In this document: one piece after another, positions 1 to 8,733 of the stretch
Layout: each line of letters starts with the position of its first letter
Position numbering within the stretch: position 1 is the stretch's first letter
Assembly (NCBI GenBank): GCA_029907205.1
Contig: JARYMI010000005.1
Span: 57,982 to 121,981, forward strand
DNA: 64,000 bases
Source of the DNA: Clostridiales bacterium
Lineage (GTDB): Bacteria > Acidobacteriota > Aminicenantia > Aminicenantales > UBA8522
Direction: 5' to 3'
Translations under genes and position numbers: made by a program
Notes under the pieces: generated by a model
The model's input: only the letters and a program-made list of their open reading frames with translations
Databases searched by the model: none
Told to the model about the DNA's origin: nothing

Positions 1-1381
1 AATCTTCCTTCTTGGCCATGGTGATCCCTGTATAGCCATAAAATATGGAAACCACAGGATTGGAAAGGTTGAGGAAGGCATAGGGAAGATAGACTAAGGG
101 GCTGACTCCTAAAGTCGCGTGCATAAAAGCCCCACAGCTGTTCCAGGGAATCAGGGGAGAAGTCAGAGTCCCCGAATCTTCCAGACAGCGGGAAAGATTT
201 TTGGGGTGGAGGCCGTGGGCATCGAAAGCGCTTTTGTACATCCTGCCTGGAATAACGATGGCGATGTACTGGTCTGAGGCAATAGCGTTCATCCCTATGC
301 AGCTCAGAATTGTCGTCGTCACTAAAGAACCTGTTCTCCTGACTCTGTTAAGGAGGGACCCGGTCAAAACCTCGAGCATCCCTGTTTTCTCCATAACACC
401 TCCAAAGGAAAGGGCACAGATGATTAAGGCCACTGTGGTCATCATGCTCTCCAGGCCGCCTCTGGAGAGCAAATCATCGACCATCTGGACTCCTGTCTGA
501 GAAACATAACCGGATTGAGCAGCCTGAACGACATCGGCCAGAGATTTTGACTGGGTGAGCACGGCAAAAATGCCGCCCATGACGGTCCCTCCTAACAAAG
601 CAGGCAAAGGAGGAATCCTTTTGACAACCATGACAATAACGAGGACAGGGGGAAGGAGAAGGATGGGATGAACAGAAAAGCTGGACTTGATAGCAGCCAG
701 AATAGTTTCGATGTTTCCTTTTTCCAAAACTCTTCCTGAAAATCGTGCACTGAGCAATCCATAGAGAACAATGGCAAGGATATACCCCGGTGTCGTCGTA
801 TAGACCATATGCTTGATATGGGAAAAAATATCGGTTCCCGCCACTGCGGGCGCAAGATTTGTCGTATCGGAAAGGGGCGACATCTTATCGCCAAAATAGG
901 CTCCGGAAATAATAGCTCCTGCGACCATTGAAGCAGGAATGCCTAAGCCTTTGCCCACACCGATGAGAGCAACTCCAACCGTCCCTGCGGTCGACCATGA
1001 TGACCCCGTGCCAAGGGAAACGATCGAACAGATGATCAACGTCGCGATGAGAAAAATCCCTGGCGAGAGAACCTTCAAACCATAATAAATCATGGATGGA
1101 ACGATTCCACCCATAATCCAGGTTCCGATCATCGTCCCCACAATCATCAGAATCAGAATAGCTCCCATGGCCAGGGTGATGCCGTGGACCATCCCGCCCA
1201 AAATTTCCGTCCAGGGATGTCTGAAAATGATGGCAATCGCTGAGGCGACGGCTGCGGCAAAAATTAAGGGGATATGCGGCGGCTGCTTGAAGATACTGAT
1301 GGTCACAAACAGAGCTGCGACCAGAAAAAGAACTGGAATCAGAGCGAATCCCAGCCTGATTTTTTTTCTTTTATCAGTCAC
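1..1381 (-). CDS. nhaC: NhaC-family Na+/H+ antiporter (3' end cut by window edge)
   Basis: About 460 codons read without a stop from a GTG at 1381 (reverse strand) to the left window edge. The final visible residues (GYTGITMAKKED) look close to the natural C-terminus, since NhaC proteins are usually 440-480 residues. The protein is a polytopic membrane protein with typical NhaC stretches: GTGSSWSTAGTVGVALIG, AYFGDKMSPLSDTTNLAP, and near the C-terminus CLEDSGTLTSPLIPWNSCGA. The family exchanges cytoplasmic Na+ for external H+ at the inner membrane. The start is chosen because the following residues MTDKRKKIRLGFALIP give a short basic cytoplasmic tail before the first membrane helix; no convincing Shine-Dalgarno precedes it. 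It stands alone behind its own promoter-like sequence. It fits functionally with the Na+-type V-ATPase at 23.8-32 kb. Confidence 0.9.
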   Translation of the reverse strand, partial: MTDKRKKIRLGFALIPVLFLVAALFVTISIFKQPPHIPLIFAAAVASAIAIIFRHPWTEILGGMVHGITLAMGAILILMIVGTMIGTWIMGGIVPSMIYYGLKVLSPGIFLIATLIICSIVSLGTGSSWSTAGTVGVALIGVGKGLGIPASMVAGAIISGAYFGDKMSPLSDTTNLAPAVAGTDIFSHIKHMVYTTTPGYILAIVLYGLLSARFSGRVLEKGNIETILAAIKSSFSVHPILLLPPVLVIVMVVKRIPPLPALLGGTVMGGIFAVLTQSKSLADVVQAAQSGYVSQTGVQMVDDLLSRGGLESMMTTVALIICALSFGGVMEKTGMLEVLTGSLLNRVRRTGSLVTTTILSCIGMNAIASDQYIAIVIPGRMYKSAFDAHGLHPKNLSRCLEDSGTLTSPLIPWNSCGAFMHATLGVSPLVYLPYAFLNLSNPVVSIFYGYTGITMAKKED

Positions 1382-1405
1382 TTTCGTATTTTTTAAAGGG
1401 GAGGA

Positions 1406-1434
1406 ATTTTATTGAAAAAAAGAGCAAAAAGCAA
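1406..1434 (-). promoter_or_regulatory. Putative sigma70 promoter of nhaC
   Basis: On the reverse strand TTGCTT (1434-1429) and TAAAAT (1411-1406) are separated by 17 bases of AT-rich DNA. The -10 matches 5 of 6 consensus bases and the -35 three. It would start transcription about 18 bases before the GTG start. Prediction from sequence only. Confidence 0.4.
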
Positions 1435-1439
1435 CCAAT

Positions 1440-1497
1440 CCTCCCGGGCAAGAAGAAAATCATGAAAGATATTCAGCCGAGGTCCGAGCGGCCATCA
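1440..1497. repeat. Dispersed intergenic repeat, family R (copy R1)
   Basis: This sequence is shared, with substitutions, by 13575-13630, 16941-16982, 45817-45850 and 23688-23730. The common order is CTCCCGG, then AAGAGAATCACGAAA, then CTCAGCCGAGGTC, then GGCGGCCA. Here the core reads ATTCAGCCGAGGTCCGAGCGGCCA. It lies between nhaC and the VWFA gene and has no reading frame of its own. Confidence 0.6.
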
Positions 1498-1528
1498 GAA
1501 AGGCAGTCGGAGTAAATTGAGTTCTTCT

Positions 1529-3733
1529 CTAATAATTGAGCTTTGACAGGGGAACTTCTTTCGTCAAAACACCCCCTGGCGCGGACAAGGGGATATCCAC
1601 TCTAAGGGCATAATCTCCGGGCATTACCGTTTGAAGGTTCAGGTTGATCAGGCCGCTCCAGGTTTTGGCTTTCTTGTCATAAGCTTCGGCCACGATTTCT
1701 CCGGCGACGGGCTGCACTGCTCTCCCACCCCTCACGATTGAAAATTGAGGAGAAACCTGGATTTTCTCCGAAGGCCAGTAAACCTGTAGGAAGGCGCAGG
1801 CATCCTGCTGGAAGCCGAATCGGTTCGTGACCCCCGGGTAGAAGATGACGTCCCCGTACTCCAGACCTCCATCCTCTTTGGAAAGGGAAAATTGCTTTTT
1901 CCCGCCGGGATTTTGAGTCAAGACACCCAAAACGCAATTGATGACGGCTCCGTCCTTGGCACTCTTTGGATCAGGAAGAGATAAGGTTGAAACCCAGGTC
2001 CCGATTTCATCCGTTTGCTGGTCACAGAGGGCAAAGACAGCCTCGTATTCCTGGCGAGCGAACGGCATCTCCGCGCCCTTATAATGGAAACAAATATAAT
2101 CCGTGCTTTCGATGATTTCCCGAAAAGACGAATCTATCTTGAAAGGGATGTTGATCTGACCGCCGAAAGCGCTTCCTCCACTCTTTCGATCTTTGACCCA
2201 TACAATAAGGCTGAATACCTGTGAGCCCTCCGCAACTCCTCTTTTAAGGAAAAGCTCTCTCGTCGGAAGGGCGATATTCATCCAGGGTTCAAATTTATCC
2301 GAGGCTTTATGGAAAAAGACAAATTCACCTTCAAAGGGAAGGGCTTTGAACAGTTGAGGGCTGTAAAAGGCCGAAACAAGCTGAATTCTCTTTGCCTCAC
2401 TGTCCGAGTAATCTGTGTAGCCTTTTCTCGAACGGACATCGCAGCCGGACCGCAGAACCTTGACGTCGATCTTGTGGTAGGCGTTGTCAGGCTCTTTCCG
2501 GGGAGGATAATAACTCAGTTGATAGTACGAATTCAGGTCTGTGCTCATGATGGTGGAAAAGCGGTCATATTTTGTGGCCCCAATCAAGGAAGCGCCGCCG
2601 GTATCCTCGGCCAGCCACCTCAAATTCTGGACGCGGGAGATCTTATCCTTTTCGCGAAGACCTAAAGACTGCATAACTGTTTCCCTCGGCCCATATTCGG
2701 CTGTCGCCAGCATGAGATATTTGACAAAGCTCTCAGGGTCGAGCGCGTAGATGGAGATATTATGGGCGTTAGAAAAACGGATGAGTTCTCGGATAACCTC
2801 TTCAGCGCTCATAATCTTCTTTTTCTGCAGGATATTAAACGGATCAAAAACCCTGACCTGGGCTGTATCCCTTCTTATATCCAGTTGAGGCGACCTGGCT
2901 CCGCTCACTGTTCCTGGCGCTTCCGCTTCCGTAACTTTGCTGTCAAGTGTTTTGGCCGAAATATCCGGGAATCCGTCGCTGATGAAGAGGATAGATTTTC
3001 TCCCGGCTATATCCTTGATCATGTTGGCGACAGCCAGGAGCCCGCCCAAAGCCTTCTCAAACCTCGTCCTCTCCACGTACAGGTACTCATCTTCCAGAAC
3101 GGGTTGAAGCTTCTCTGTGTACCTTGTGCCTTCTTCCATTATATCTGCGGCCTCGATGCCTACTTCCTGTAGCATCTTGACCGCATCAAGTGATTTATCA
3201 ACCCAGATCGTTCCCGACGCCCGCACCATGGCTTTCTTAATCAGAGCTTCATCCGTCGTAAAATCCTGGAGGACTTCCAGGCCTTTTCTCTCGCTCAACT
3301 GGATGATCATGACTTCGTTTCCCATCCTGGCCAGAGAAATGAGCTCGTCGACGAGTTTCCTCGAACCCTCCTTAAGGCTTCTTGACCAGGAGCTTATGCC
3401 GTCAAAAACGACGACGAGCTGCTTTCTAGGAACGCCGCCGATCTGAGCAGCGGGCTTCTCCTCCGCAGTTACGATTCTTTCCCCGAAGCTTATAAGCTCA
3501 AAAGAATTAACGGGCACCTTCTTGCCGTCCTCGTAGATTTCGACATCGTCCTTGGTTAAATCGGTCACAAAATTTCCATCTTTGGTGACGATGGCGTCGA
3601 CCAGGACAAGCCGCACTCTGACCTCATGCCTCTCCGCCTCCCCCGATTTTTGTTGTCCCGTCCATCCCAGGAGCAGAAGAAGGCCAAAAAACGCCAGGAA
3701 GATCATGGGTGAGAAAAATAAACGTCTTCTCAT
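1529..3733 (-). CDS. Secreted VWFA-related protein (Acidobacteria-type)
   Basis: 734-residue exported protein. It has an N-terminal signal sequence (RRRLFFSPMIFLAFFGLLLLLG), then a FVTDLTKDDVEIYEDGKKV block typical of the VWFA-related domain family first defined in Acidobacteria. A von Willebrand A-like fold follows: LVVVFDGISSWS near residues 105-117 resembles a degenerate MIDAS, and GRKSILFISDGFPDIS lies near residue 245. The region around DLNSYYQLSYYPPRKEPDNAYHKIDVKV (residues ~400-430) is the conserved end of these domains. The last 250 residues are a beta-rich tail of unknown role. Function is unknown; such proteins are thought to bind partners outside the cytoplasmic membrane. A strong AAGGAGGGG site precedes the ATG, behind an extended -10 promoter. 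It is monocistronic. Confidence 0.85.
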   Translation of the reverse strand: MRRRLFFSPMIFLAFFGLLLLLGWTGQQKSGEAERHEVRVRLVLVDAIVTKDGNFVTDLTKDDVEIYEDGKKVPVNSFELISFGERIVTAEEKPAAQIGGVPRKQLVVVFDGISSWSRSLKEGSRKLVDELISLARMGNEVMIIQLSERKGLEVLQDFTTDEALIKKAMVRASGTIWVDKSLDAVKMLQEVGIEAADIMEEGTRYTEKLQPVLEDEYLYVERTRFEKALGGLLAVANMIKDIAGRKSILFISDGFPDISAKTLDSKVTEAEAPGTVSGARSPQLDIRRDTAQVRVFDPFNILQKKKIMSAEEVIRELIRFSNAHNISIYALDPESFVKYLMLATAEYGPRETVMQSLGLREKDKISRVQNLRWLAEDTGGASLIGATKYDRFSTIMSTDLNSYYQLSYYPPRKEPDNAYHKIDVKVLRSGCDVRSRKGYTDYSDSEAKRIQLVSAFYSPQLFKALPFEGEFVFFHKASDKFEPWMNIALPTRELFLKRGVAEGSQVFSLIVWVKDRKSGGSAFGGQINIPFKIDSSFREIIESTDYICFHYKGAEMPFARQEYEAVFALCDQQTDEIGTWVSTLSLPDPKSAKDGAVINCVLGVLTQNPGGKKQFSLSKEDGGLEYGDVIFYPGVTNRFGFQQDACAFLQVYWPSEKIQVSPQFSIVRGGRAVQPVAGEIVAEAYDKKAKTWSGLINLNLQTVMPGDYALRVDIPLSAPGGVLTKEVPLSKLNY

Positions 3734-3772
3734 TTCTCCCCTCCTTGATACAAGTTTTACTCTGGCTTTTTT

Positions 3773-3781
3773 ATTATATCA
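3773..3781 (-). promoter_or_regulatory. Extended -10 promoter of the VWFA gene
   Basis: The reverse strand reads TGATATAAT, a perfect -10 hexamer with the TGn extension. No good -35 is visible, as is common for extended -10 promoters. It lies about 45 bases upstream of the ATG at 3733. Confidence 0.5.
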
Positions 3782-3811
3782 CAGACTAAATTCGCTTAGC
3801 AGGGTATCAGA

Positions 3812-3839
3812 GGGGACGGTCCTCCCCAGGACCGTCCCC
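3812..3839. repeat. REP-like palindrome (GGGGAC family)
   Basis: Perfect 12-base inverted repeat GGGGACGGTCCT / AGGACCGTCCCC around a 4-base CCCC loop, in the gap between the M16 gene and the VWFA gene. Related GGGGAC...GTCCCC sequences occur at 17162-17188 and 58640-58733. It could also act as a transcription terminator stem for the upstream M16 operon, but no U-tract follows on the reverse strand. Confidence 0.65.
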
Positions 3840-3846
3840 ACAGTCT

Positions 3847-5379
3847 TCAACCAGGAACGCCCGGTTTCTTGAAGAACTCGGCTGCCGGCACGACCTTGAT
3901 GTTCTCCGCCTTTATTTCCAGCGGATAAGCCTGGATGATTTTGTCTTCCTCCAGAATGTGTCTCGGCATGTTGGGATTAGCGTAGGTAATAGGGGAGGGC
4001 GTGTTCTCGAGGAGCGCCCTTTTCAGCGATTCACCGTCCTGGGTGATAACTGCAATGTGGAGATTATTGAAATTGAGGTATTTTTTGATGGCCCGGTTGA
4101 CGTCCTCGCGGGTGAGCTTAGGCAGACGCGTTTGGACCTCGGCCAGGAAATCTTTGTATCCGTAATAATGAGAATCCATCTGCCAGCCGAGGCGCTCGTC
4201 CAACGTCTGGGCGTAAAGCCTGGTGTAGTTAAGCAGGTAGGTCCGGACGAGCTCAAAGCGCTCCTCGGGGATTCCCTCCTCGACGAGCCGGCGGAGCTCA
4301 CGCAGGGCCTGCCTGATGACAAAATGGCGGTTGGAGTTTGCGAGCGGCCTGATCCAGATGGAAAAGTATTGTTGCTGCCGGCAATAGTTCGTGGCAGGAA
4401 ATTTATCGCGCCCCTGGATAAAGTGCTCGATGTAAGCGTAATCTCCGTAGTTTTGCCCTCTTTCTTCGCGGATTTTCTGGAAAAGGAGCGAGACATGCTG
4501 GCGGTGCTCGCCGAAATGGGATCCGGCAATCCAGAGAGCGAAGAAGTCGTCATCAGAACGGCTGATGGACACAGGAAATCCCATGGAAATGGCCGTGGCT
4601 GGCGTCTGTTTGTCGGCAATCAGGAATTCGAGACCGGCCGGGAAGCGCTGCTGCGGAAGACTCAGCCTAGGTGTAAACCCCTCCGGCAGGGCCGCAAAGT
4701 CACCCTTAACTTTGGCCGGAAAATCAGGCGAATAGCCGCCAGCTATCCCCACGATGATATTGCCCTGGACAGCGTGCTCCTTGTAGAAGGCCTTGACGTC
4801 ATCCAGCGTGATACTGGCTACCGTCTCCACAGTTCCGGCAGGATGATAGCTGTAAGGATGGCCGTTGTAGAGCATCAGGTTGAGGATTTCCTTCCCGAAC
4901 TGCTCGTCCATGTTGCTGATGAGCGTTTTTTCGAGGAAGTTAAGCTGGTTTGTCCGAAGCCGGGCGAAGTCCTCCTCACGGAAGCCTGGGTCGAGAAGCA
5001 TTTCCTTGAAAATGGCGTAGAATTTTTCGAGGTTATCGCGGTGGATGGTGCCTGAGAAGACGGACATTTCTTTGTCCACCCTCAGGTTGACGCTTGCCGC
5101 CATGGGGTAGAACTTTTTAGAAATCTCTTTGAAGGTCATGGTCCTGGTGCCGCCGTTGGCAAGCATGTTGAAGGTGAGCTGGGCCAGCCCCTCTTTTCCG
5201 GCGGGGTCATTGGCCGAACCGACTTTAAGAAGAATCTTCAGATGGATGAGAGGATTTCCCTCGAGCGGCAGGAGCTCGGCGGTGAGCTGGTTGGGATTGA
5301 CCCTCCGGCATGAGGCAGAGGTGGCGAGCAGACCAAAAAACAAGAATCCCAGGGCCCAGAGGTTCGTCATCTTTCTCAT
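3847..5379 (-). CDS. M16-family lipoprotein, catalytically inactive partner subunit
   Basis: 510 residues with a lipoprotein signal (hydrophobic segment then ATSASC lipobox, Cys near residue 24), so probably anchored to a membrane outside the cytoplasm. The fold is that of peptidase family M16 (pitrilysin/insulinase). However, the zinc motif HxxEH is replaced: where the partner gene has GFAHFFEHMMFKGT, this one has GLAQLTFNMLANGGT. The C-terminal M16 half is kept (IREERGQNYGDYAYIEHF). In two-subunit M16 proteases (mitochondrial processing peptidase type) one subunit is inactive and binds substrate. The start codon overlaps the stop of the active subunit by four bases (ATGA), implying translational coupling and a heterodimer. 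Its substrate cannot be told from sequence. Confidence 0.85.
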   Translation of the reverse strand: MRKMTNLWALGFLFFGLLATSASCRRVNPNQLTAELLPLEGNPLIHLKILLKVGSANDPAGKEGLAQLTFNMLANGGTRTMTFKEISKKFYPMAASVNLRVDKEMSVFSGTIHRDNLEKFYAIFKEMLLDPGFREEDFARLRTNQLNFLEKTLISNMDEQFGKEILNLMLYNGHPYSYHPAGTVETVASITLDDVKAFYKEHAVQGNIIVGIAGGYSPDFPAKVKGDFAALPEGFTPRLSLPQQRFPAGLEFLIADKQTPATAISMGFPVSISRSDDDFFALWIAGSHFGEHRQHVSLLFQKIREERGQNYGDYAYIEHFIQGRDKFPATNYCRQQQYFSIWIRPLANSNRHFVIRQALRELRRLVEEGIPEERFELVRTYLLNYTRLYAQTLDERLGWQMDSHYYGYKDFLAEVQTRLPKLTREDVNRAIKKYLNFNNLHIAVITQDGESLKRALLENTPSPITYANPNMPRHILEEDKIIQAYPLEIKAENIKVVPAAEFFKKPGVPG

Positions 5380-6719
5380 TGTCCTTTGCCTCCACTCAGG
5401 GTGATCACGGTGCTTGCGGTTTTGACAAAGTATTTTCTGGCCACGGCTTGGATATCTTCCGGGGTCACCTTTTCGTAAAGCCCGAATAGCCTGTTGAGCG
5501 TTCCCGGGTCTGTGGCCAGGTTGATGTAGAAAGCCATGGTTCCGGCCACTCCGTCTGTCGTGCCCAGTTCATTGGCCAGCGAGTACTTGAGGTTGGATTT
5601 GATGTCGGCCAGTTGATCAACGGGGACCGCCTCGGTTTTGAGGCGCTCCAGCTCCTTGAAGATTTCTTCCTCCACATAGGGCAGGTCCTCGTCTTTCTTG
5701 ACGATCGAGCTGAAGGTTAAAAGATGGGGGTCACGGCGGTCGGGGAAGCTGGCGTTGAGGGTTTGGCATTTCTGTTCCTCGATGACCAATTTTTGGTAGA
5801 GAGGAGAGGACCGGGAGAAAGAGATCTCGGCCAAGAGATCGAGGGCGGCCTTGTCGATTGTCTCGTCCGAGTAGGCCGGACCATGGAAGGCAACAGCCAA
5901 GCGAGGGAGAGTCTGAGTCGGCCAGGGATAATGAGCCCTCTTGGGCGCCTTCTGAGGCGGTTCCTCCGGGGTCACGAGAGCGTAGTCGGATCGTTGCCAG
6001 GAGCTGTAATATTTCCGGACATAAGCCATAAGCTCGTCGTGGTCGAAGTCGCCCGCAATTAAAAGGATTGTGTTGTCGGGGGCATAGAACCTCTGCTTGT
6101 AAAGCTGGCTGTACTCGAACTGATGGGGCATGTCCAAAATGTCCCTGAGGTAGCCAAGCGTCGTGTGTTTGTAGGAATGCTTTTCAAAAGCCGTGTCGCG
6201 CAGAAGCTCGGCCAGGCGGCGGTCTGGACTCGAAACGCTGGCGTAGTACTCACCCTCGATAACCGGAGCTTCAGTCTTCAGCATTTCTTCGTCGTAATAG
6301 AGGTTGATGAACCGGTCGGCTTCCGTCTCGACGACCTTTCCCAGGTTTTCCCGCCCGGCGAAGACGACAAAATAACAAGTGTAATCGTCAGTTGTGTAGC
6401 CGTTCGTGCCAGCGCCCAGCCGCGTGAGGAATTCATCATATGATGCGCGCGGGACTTTCTTTGTTCCCTTGAACATCATGTGCTCGAAGAAGTGGGCGAA
6501 CCCGGACTTGCCCGGCTCGACCTCGTTCCGGGAGCCTGACCGGACGATCGTGTAGTAAGAGATGATGTGAGGGTTGGGAAGGGGGATGGAGACGACCTTA
6601 AGCCCGTTTTCCAGCTCCTCAATCTTATACTCGTAAGGGAAGACCTTAGAGGCTTGCGACGGTAGGGGAGAGGCTGAGAGGAGGAAAAGAGCAAGGCCGA
6701 TAGAGATGAATTTAAGCAT
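5376..6719 (-). CDS. M16-family zinc peptidase, active subunit (exported)
   Basis: 447 residues with an N-terminal signal peptide (FISIGLALFLLSASPLPSQA). The inverted zinc motif HFFEH is at residues 76-80, with the third ligand glutamate expected at about E157 (VIEGEYY). The C-terminal half has the usual inactive M16 domain. It is the catalytic member of a pair with the downstream lipoprotein, whose gene it overlaps by four bases. Such pairs degrade peptides or process exported proteins in the periplasm. The gene follows trmO by about 70 bases and has an AGGAGG-like site before the ATG. Confidence 0.9.
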   Translation of the reverse strand: MLKFISIGLALFLLSASPLPSQASKVFPYEYKIEELENGLKVVSIPLPNPHIISYYTIVRSGSRNEVEPGKSGFAHFFEHMMFKGTKKVPRASYDEFLTRLGAGTNGYTTDDYTCYFVVFAGRENLGKVVETEADRFINLYYDEEMLKTEAPVIEGEYYASVSSPDRRLAELLRDTAFEKHSYKHTTLGYLRDILDMPHQFEYSQLYKQRFYAPDNTILLIAGDFDHDELMAYVRKYYSSWQRSDYALVTPEEPPQKAPKRAHYPWPTQTLPRLAVAFHGPAYSDETIDKAALDLLAEISFSRSSPLYQKLVIEEQKCQTLNASFPDRRDPHLLTFSSIVKKDEDLPYVEEEIFKELERLKTEAVPVDQLADIKSNLKYSLANELGTTDGVAGTMAFYINLATDPGTLNRLFGLYEKVTPEDIQAVARKYFVKTASTVITLSGGKGQ

Positions 6720-6788
6720 AAATGAAACCTCCTAATACGTCCTTACTCAGGAATATAGCAAATTTTATTGCTCTCTTCTATGCCGAAA

Positions 6789-7265
6789 TCAGTTTTTCTT
6801 TTTCTTCTTGCTTCTCTCTTCAAGCCAGCCGTGCTTGAGGCGGCGTTTGCTGTCCCGCGGCGTGTAGGGTTTGATGTCTAAGATGGGCGTTTCGTCTAAC
6901 ATGTCCATGCCGGACACTTGGAGGATGTTCTTCCTCCGGCCGAGAAGCCGGACGATGGTCAGGCCAATCGGGTTGGGGCGATGAGGCGAGCGCGTCGAAA
7001 AAACGCCGCGGCGCCGGGTTTCTCGAGGCGGCTTAACGAGAAGTTTCACCTTTTGAGATCGATGAAAAGCGAAGATAACGATGAGGTGAGAAAACCCGTC
7101 GATGTCCTTCAACCCGGCAGCGTAGGGCTTGAAAATTTCGAGCTCGCCCTCGACTTTGGCAAGCCCGTTCGGCCGGACATTCCTCAGCGGGTCGATATCC
7201 TCTCTTGCCTTAAAAGGCGAGTGAACACGGCCGATCGGCCTGAACCGTATTTCTTTTCTTACCAC
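6789..7265 (-). CDS. trmO: tRNA (N6-threonylcarbamoyladenosine(37)-N6)-methyltransferase, TrmO/TsaA family
   Basis: 158 residues. The N-terminus RFRPIGRVHSPFKAREDIDP and the signature RGVFSTRSPHRPNPIGLT identify the TsaA/YaeB/TrmO beta-barrel family, which uses SAM to methylate t6A37 of tRNA. Length matches the short form; E. coli TrmO has an extra C-terminal domain of about 80 residues that is absent here. The tail is a run of lysines. It starts with GTG overlapping the stop of the preceding lyase gene by seven bases, so it is the last gene of, or translationally coupled to, that operon. MtaB, encoded at 55.4 kb, also modifies t6A37. Confidence 0.85.
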   Translation of the reverse strand: MVRKEIRFRPIGRVHSPFKAREDIDPLRNVRPNGLAKVEGELEIFKPYAAGLKDIDGFSHLIVIFAFHRSQKVKLLVKPPRETRRRGVFSTRSPHRPNPIGLTIVRLLGRRKNILQVSGMDMLDETPILDIKPYTPRDSKRRLKHGWLEERSKKKKKN

Positions 7266-8707
7266 GTCTCGCCGAAGTCTTTTTTAAAGGCATCGCACAG
7301 TTTTCTGCTCCAGTTGTCTAAAACATCCAACTTGCCCAAGAAGAACCTGAGCACGGGCGGCTCGGAGACAAATTTTAGTCCCTTGATCAACTCTCTGTTT
7401 TGATAGAGCCACTTGAGCCTGTCGATGATGTATTCGATATGGGAGAGCGAGTAGACTCTTCGAGGCAAGGCGATTCTGGTGAGCTCTAGGTCGGCGTAGA
7501 CGTCATTGCCGTCCTTATCCCGGTCCATCGAGATCGTGCCCCTTTCCATCGCCCGGACTCCGGAGGCAATATGGAGGGCCGCCGTCAAGGCTCCAGCGAT
7601 ATACTGTTCTTTGGGAACGTGGGGCAAGAATTTCTTGGCATCGACATGGCAGGCCAGGCCGCCCGGAGGGGTGACGACAGGTATGCCCATCCCGTCGAGT
7701 TTTTCGACAAAGTATTTGATCTGTTCGATGGCACAGCCGGCCACAGAGGGGTCGACCATTTCACGCAGCCCGACGGCCATGGGGCCTATCTCTCTCATCG
7801 ACATCCCGCCGTAGGTGAAAAATCCCTCATAGACGGGAAGCCAGGGTTCTATCTGTCCGAACAATTCTTTTCTGTTGGTGGCAATGAAACCTCCCCTGAC
7901 GCACGTGTTTTTTCTTCCGCTGAGGTAGAAAATGTCGGCCAGGCTGCACATTTCTTTGATGATCTCAGCCACCGTCTTGCGTTCATAGCCTTTTTCCCGT
8001 TTCCAGATAAAATACGCATTCTCGGAAATCAAGCTGCCGTCAAGGATTAAGAGCAGGCCGCTTTCGTCGCAGACCTTTCTTACCTCTTTCAGGTTTTCCA
8101 TGGAAAAAGGCTGGCCGCCGAGGAGGTTTGTCGTTGCCTCCATGCGCACGTAGCCGACCTTTTCCTTTCCGTATTTCCGGATGGCATCCTTGAGTTTCTG
8201 GATGTCCATGTTTCCCTTGAAAGGATGAGTGCTCTTGGTCTTCAAGGCTTCATCCGCGTAAAGCTCCAGGCAGACGGAGCCGGCCGTCACCTCAATATGG
8301 GCTTTGGTCGTGGTGAAATGGTAGTTGGTTATGATAACGCCGCCCGGTTTTCCGAACACCTTGGAGAGAAGATGTTCGGCAGCTCTTCCCTGATGGACGT
8401 TCATCACGTGCTCGTAACCCAGGATGTCTTTGACGGCGTCAGCAAATTCGTAAAAAGTCATGCTGCCAGCGTAGGCATCATCGGTTTTGATGAACGCGGC
8501 GAATTGATTGTCGCTCATGGCGTTGACGCCGCTGTCAGTGAGCATATCCAGGAAAATGTCTTTTGTTTTGAGCTGGAAGGTGTTGTACCCGGCTTCTTGA
8601 ATGGCTTTGAGCCTTTGCTCAGCCGGGATGAGCTCAATCTTCTGGACCATTCTCGCCTTGTGCATCTCAACAGGCAACTCTTGTCCACTCGAAAGTTTTA
8701 AGATCAT
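7259..8707 (-). CDS. Beta-eliminating lyase, tyrosine phenol-lyase-like (tryptophanase family)
   Basis: 482-residue PLP enzyme of the tryptophanase/tyrosine phenol-lyase family, which cleaves an aromatic amino acid to the free aromatic, pyruvate and ammonia. The PLP lysine is K266 in LSGRKNTCVRGGF. Residues that separate the two activities favour tyrosine phenol-lyase: the FTTT segment at 131-134 (Thr124 of the Citrobacter enzyme), MERGTIS with R389 (Arg381) and RFF at 454-456 (Phe448), where tryptophanase has Asp, Val/Ile and His. This assignment relies on remembered alignments. A strong AAGGAGG precedes the ATG. The gene lies 26 bases after a HisC-like aminotransferase and overlaps trmO, so it sits in an amino-acid catabolic operon with ilvE. 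Tryptophan or another substrate is not excluded. Confidence 0.8.
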   Translation of the reverse strand: MILKLSSGQELPVEMHKARMVQKIELIPAEQRLKAIQEAGYNTFQLKTKDIFLDMLTDSGVNAMSDNQFAAFIKTDDAYAGSMTFYEFADAVKDILGYEHVMNVHQGRAAEHLLSKVFGKPGGVIITNYHFTTTKAHIEVTAGSVCLELYADEALKTKSTHPFKGNMDIQKLKDAIRKYGKEKVGYVRMEATTNLLGGQPFSMENLKEVRKVCDESGLLLILDGSLISENAYFIWKREKGYERKTVAEIIKEMCSLADIFYLSGRKNTCVRGGFIATNRKELFGQIEPWLPVYEGFFTYGGMSMREIGPMAVGLREMVDPSVAGCAIEQIKYFVEKLDGMGIPVVTPPGGLACHVDAKKFLPHVPKEQYIAGALTAALHIASGVRAMERGTISMDRDKDGNDVYADLELTRIALPRRVYSLSHIEYIIDRLKWLYQNRELIKGLKFVSEPPVLRFFLGKLDVLDNWSRKLCDAFKKDFGETW

Positions 8708-8733
8708 CCAAAACCTCCTTTACGTAAAAAAAA

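Noticed and set aside
3958-5055. 365-codon forward frame opposite the inactive M16 gene
   Set aside because: Shadow of a well-supported reverse-strand gene with lipobox and M16 fold.
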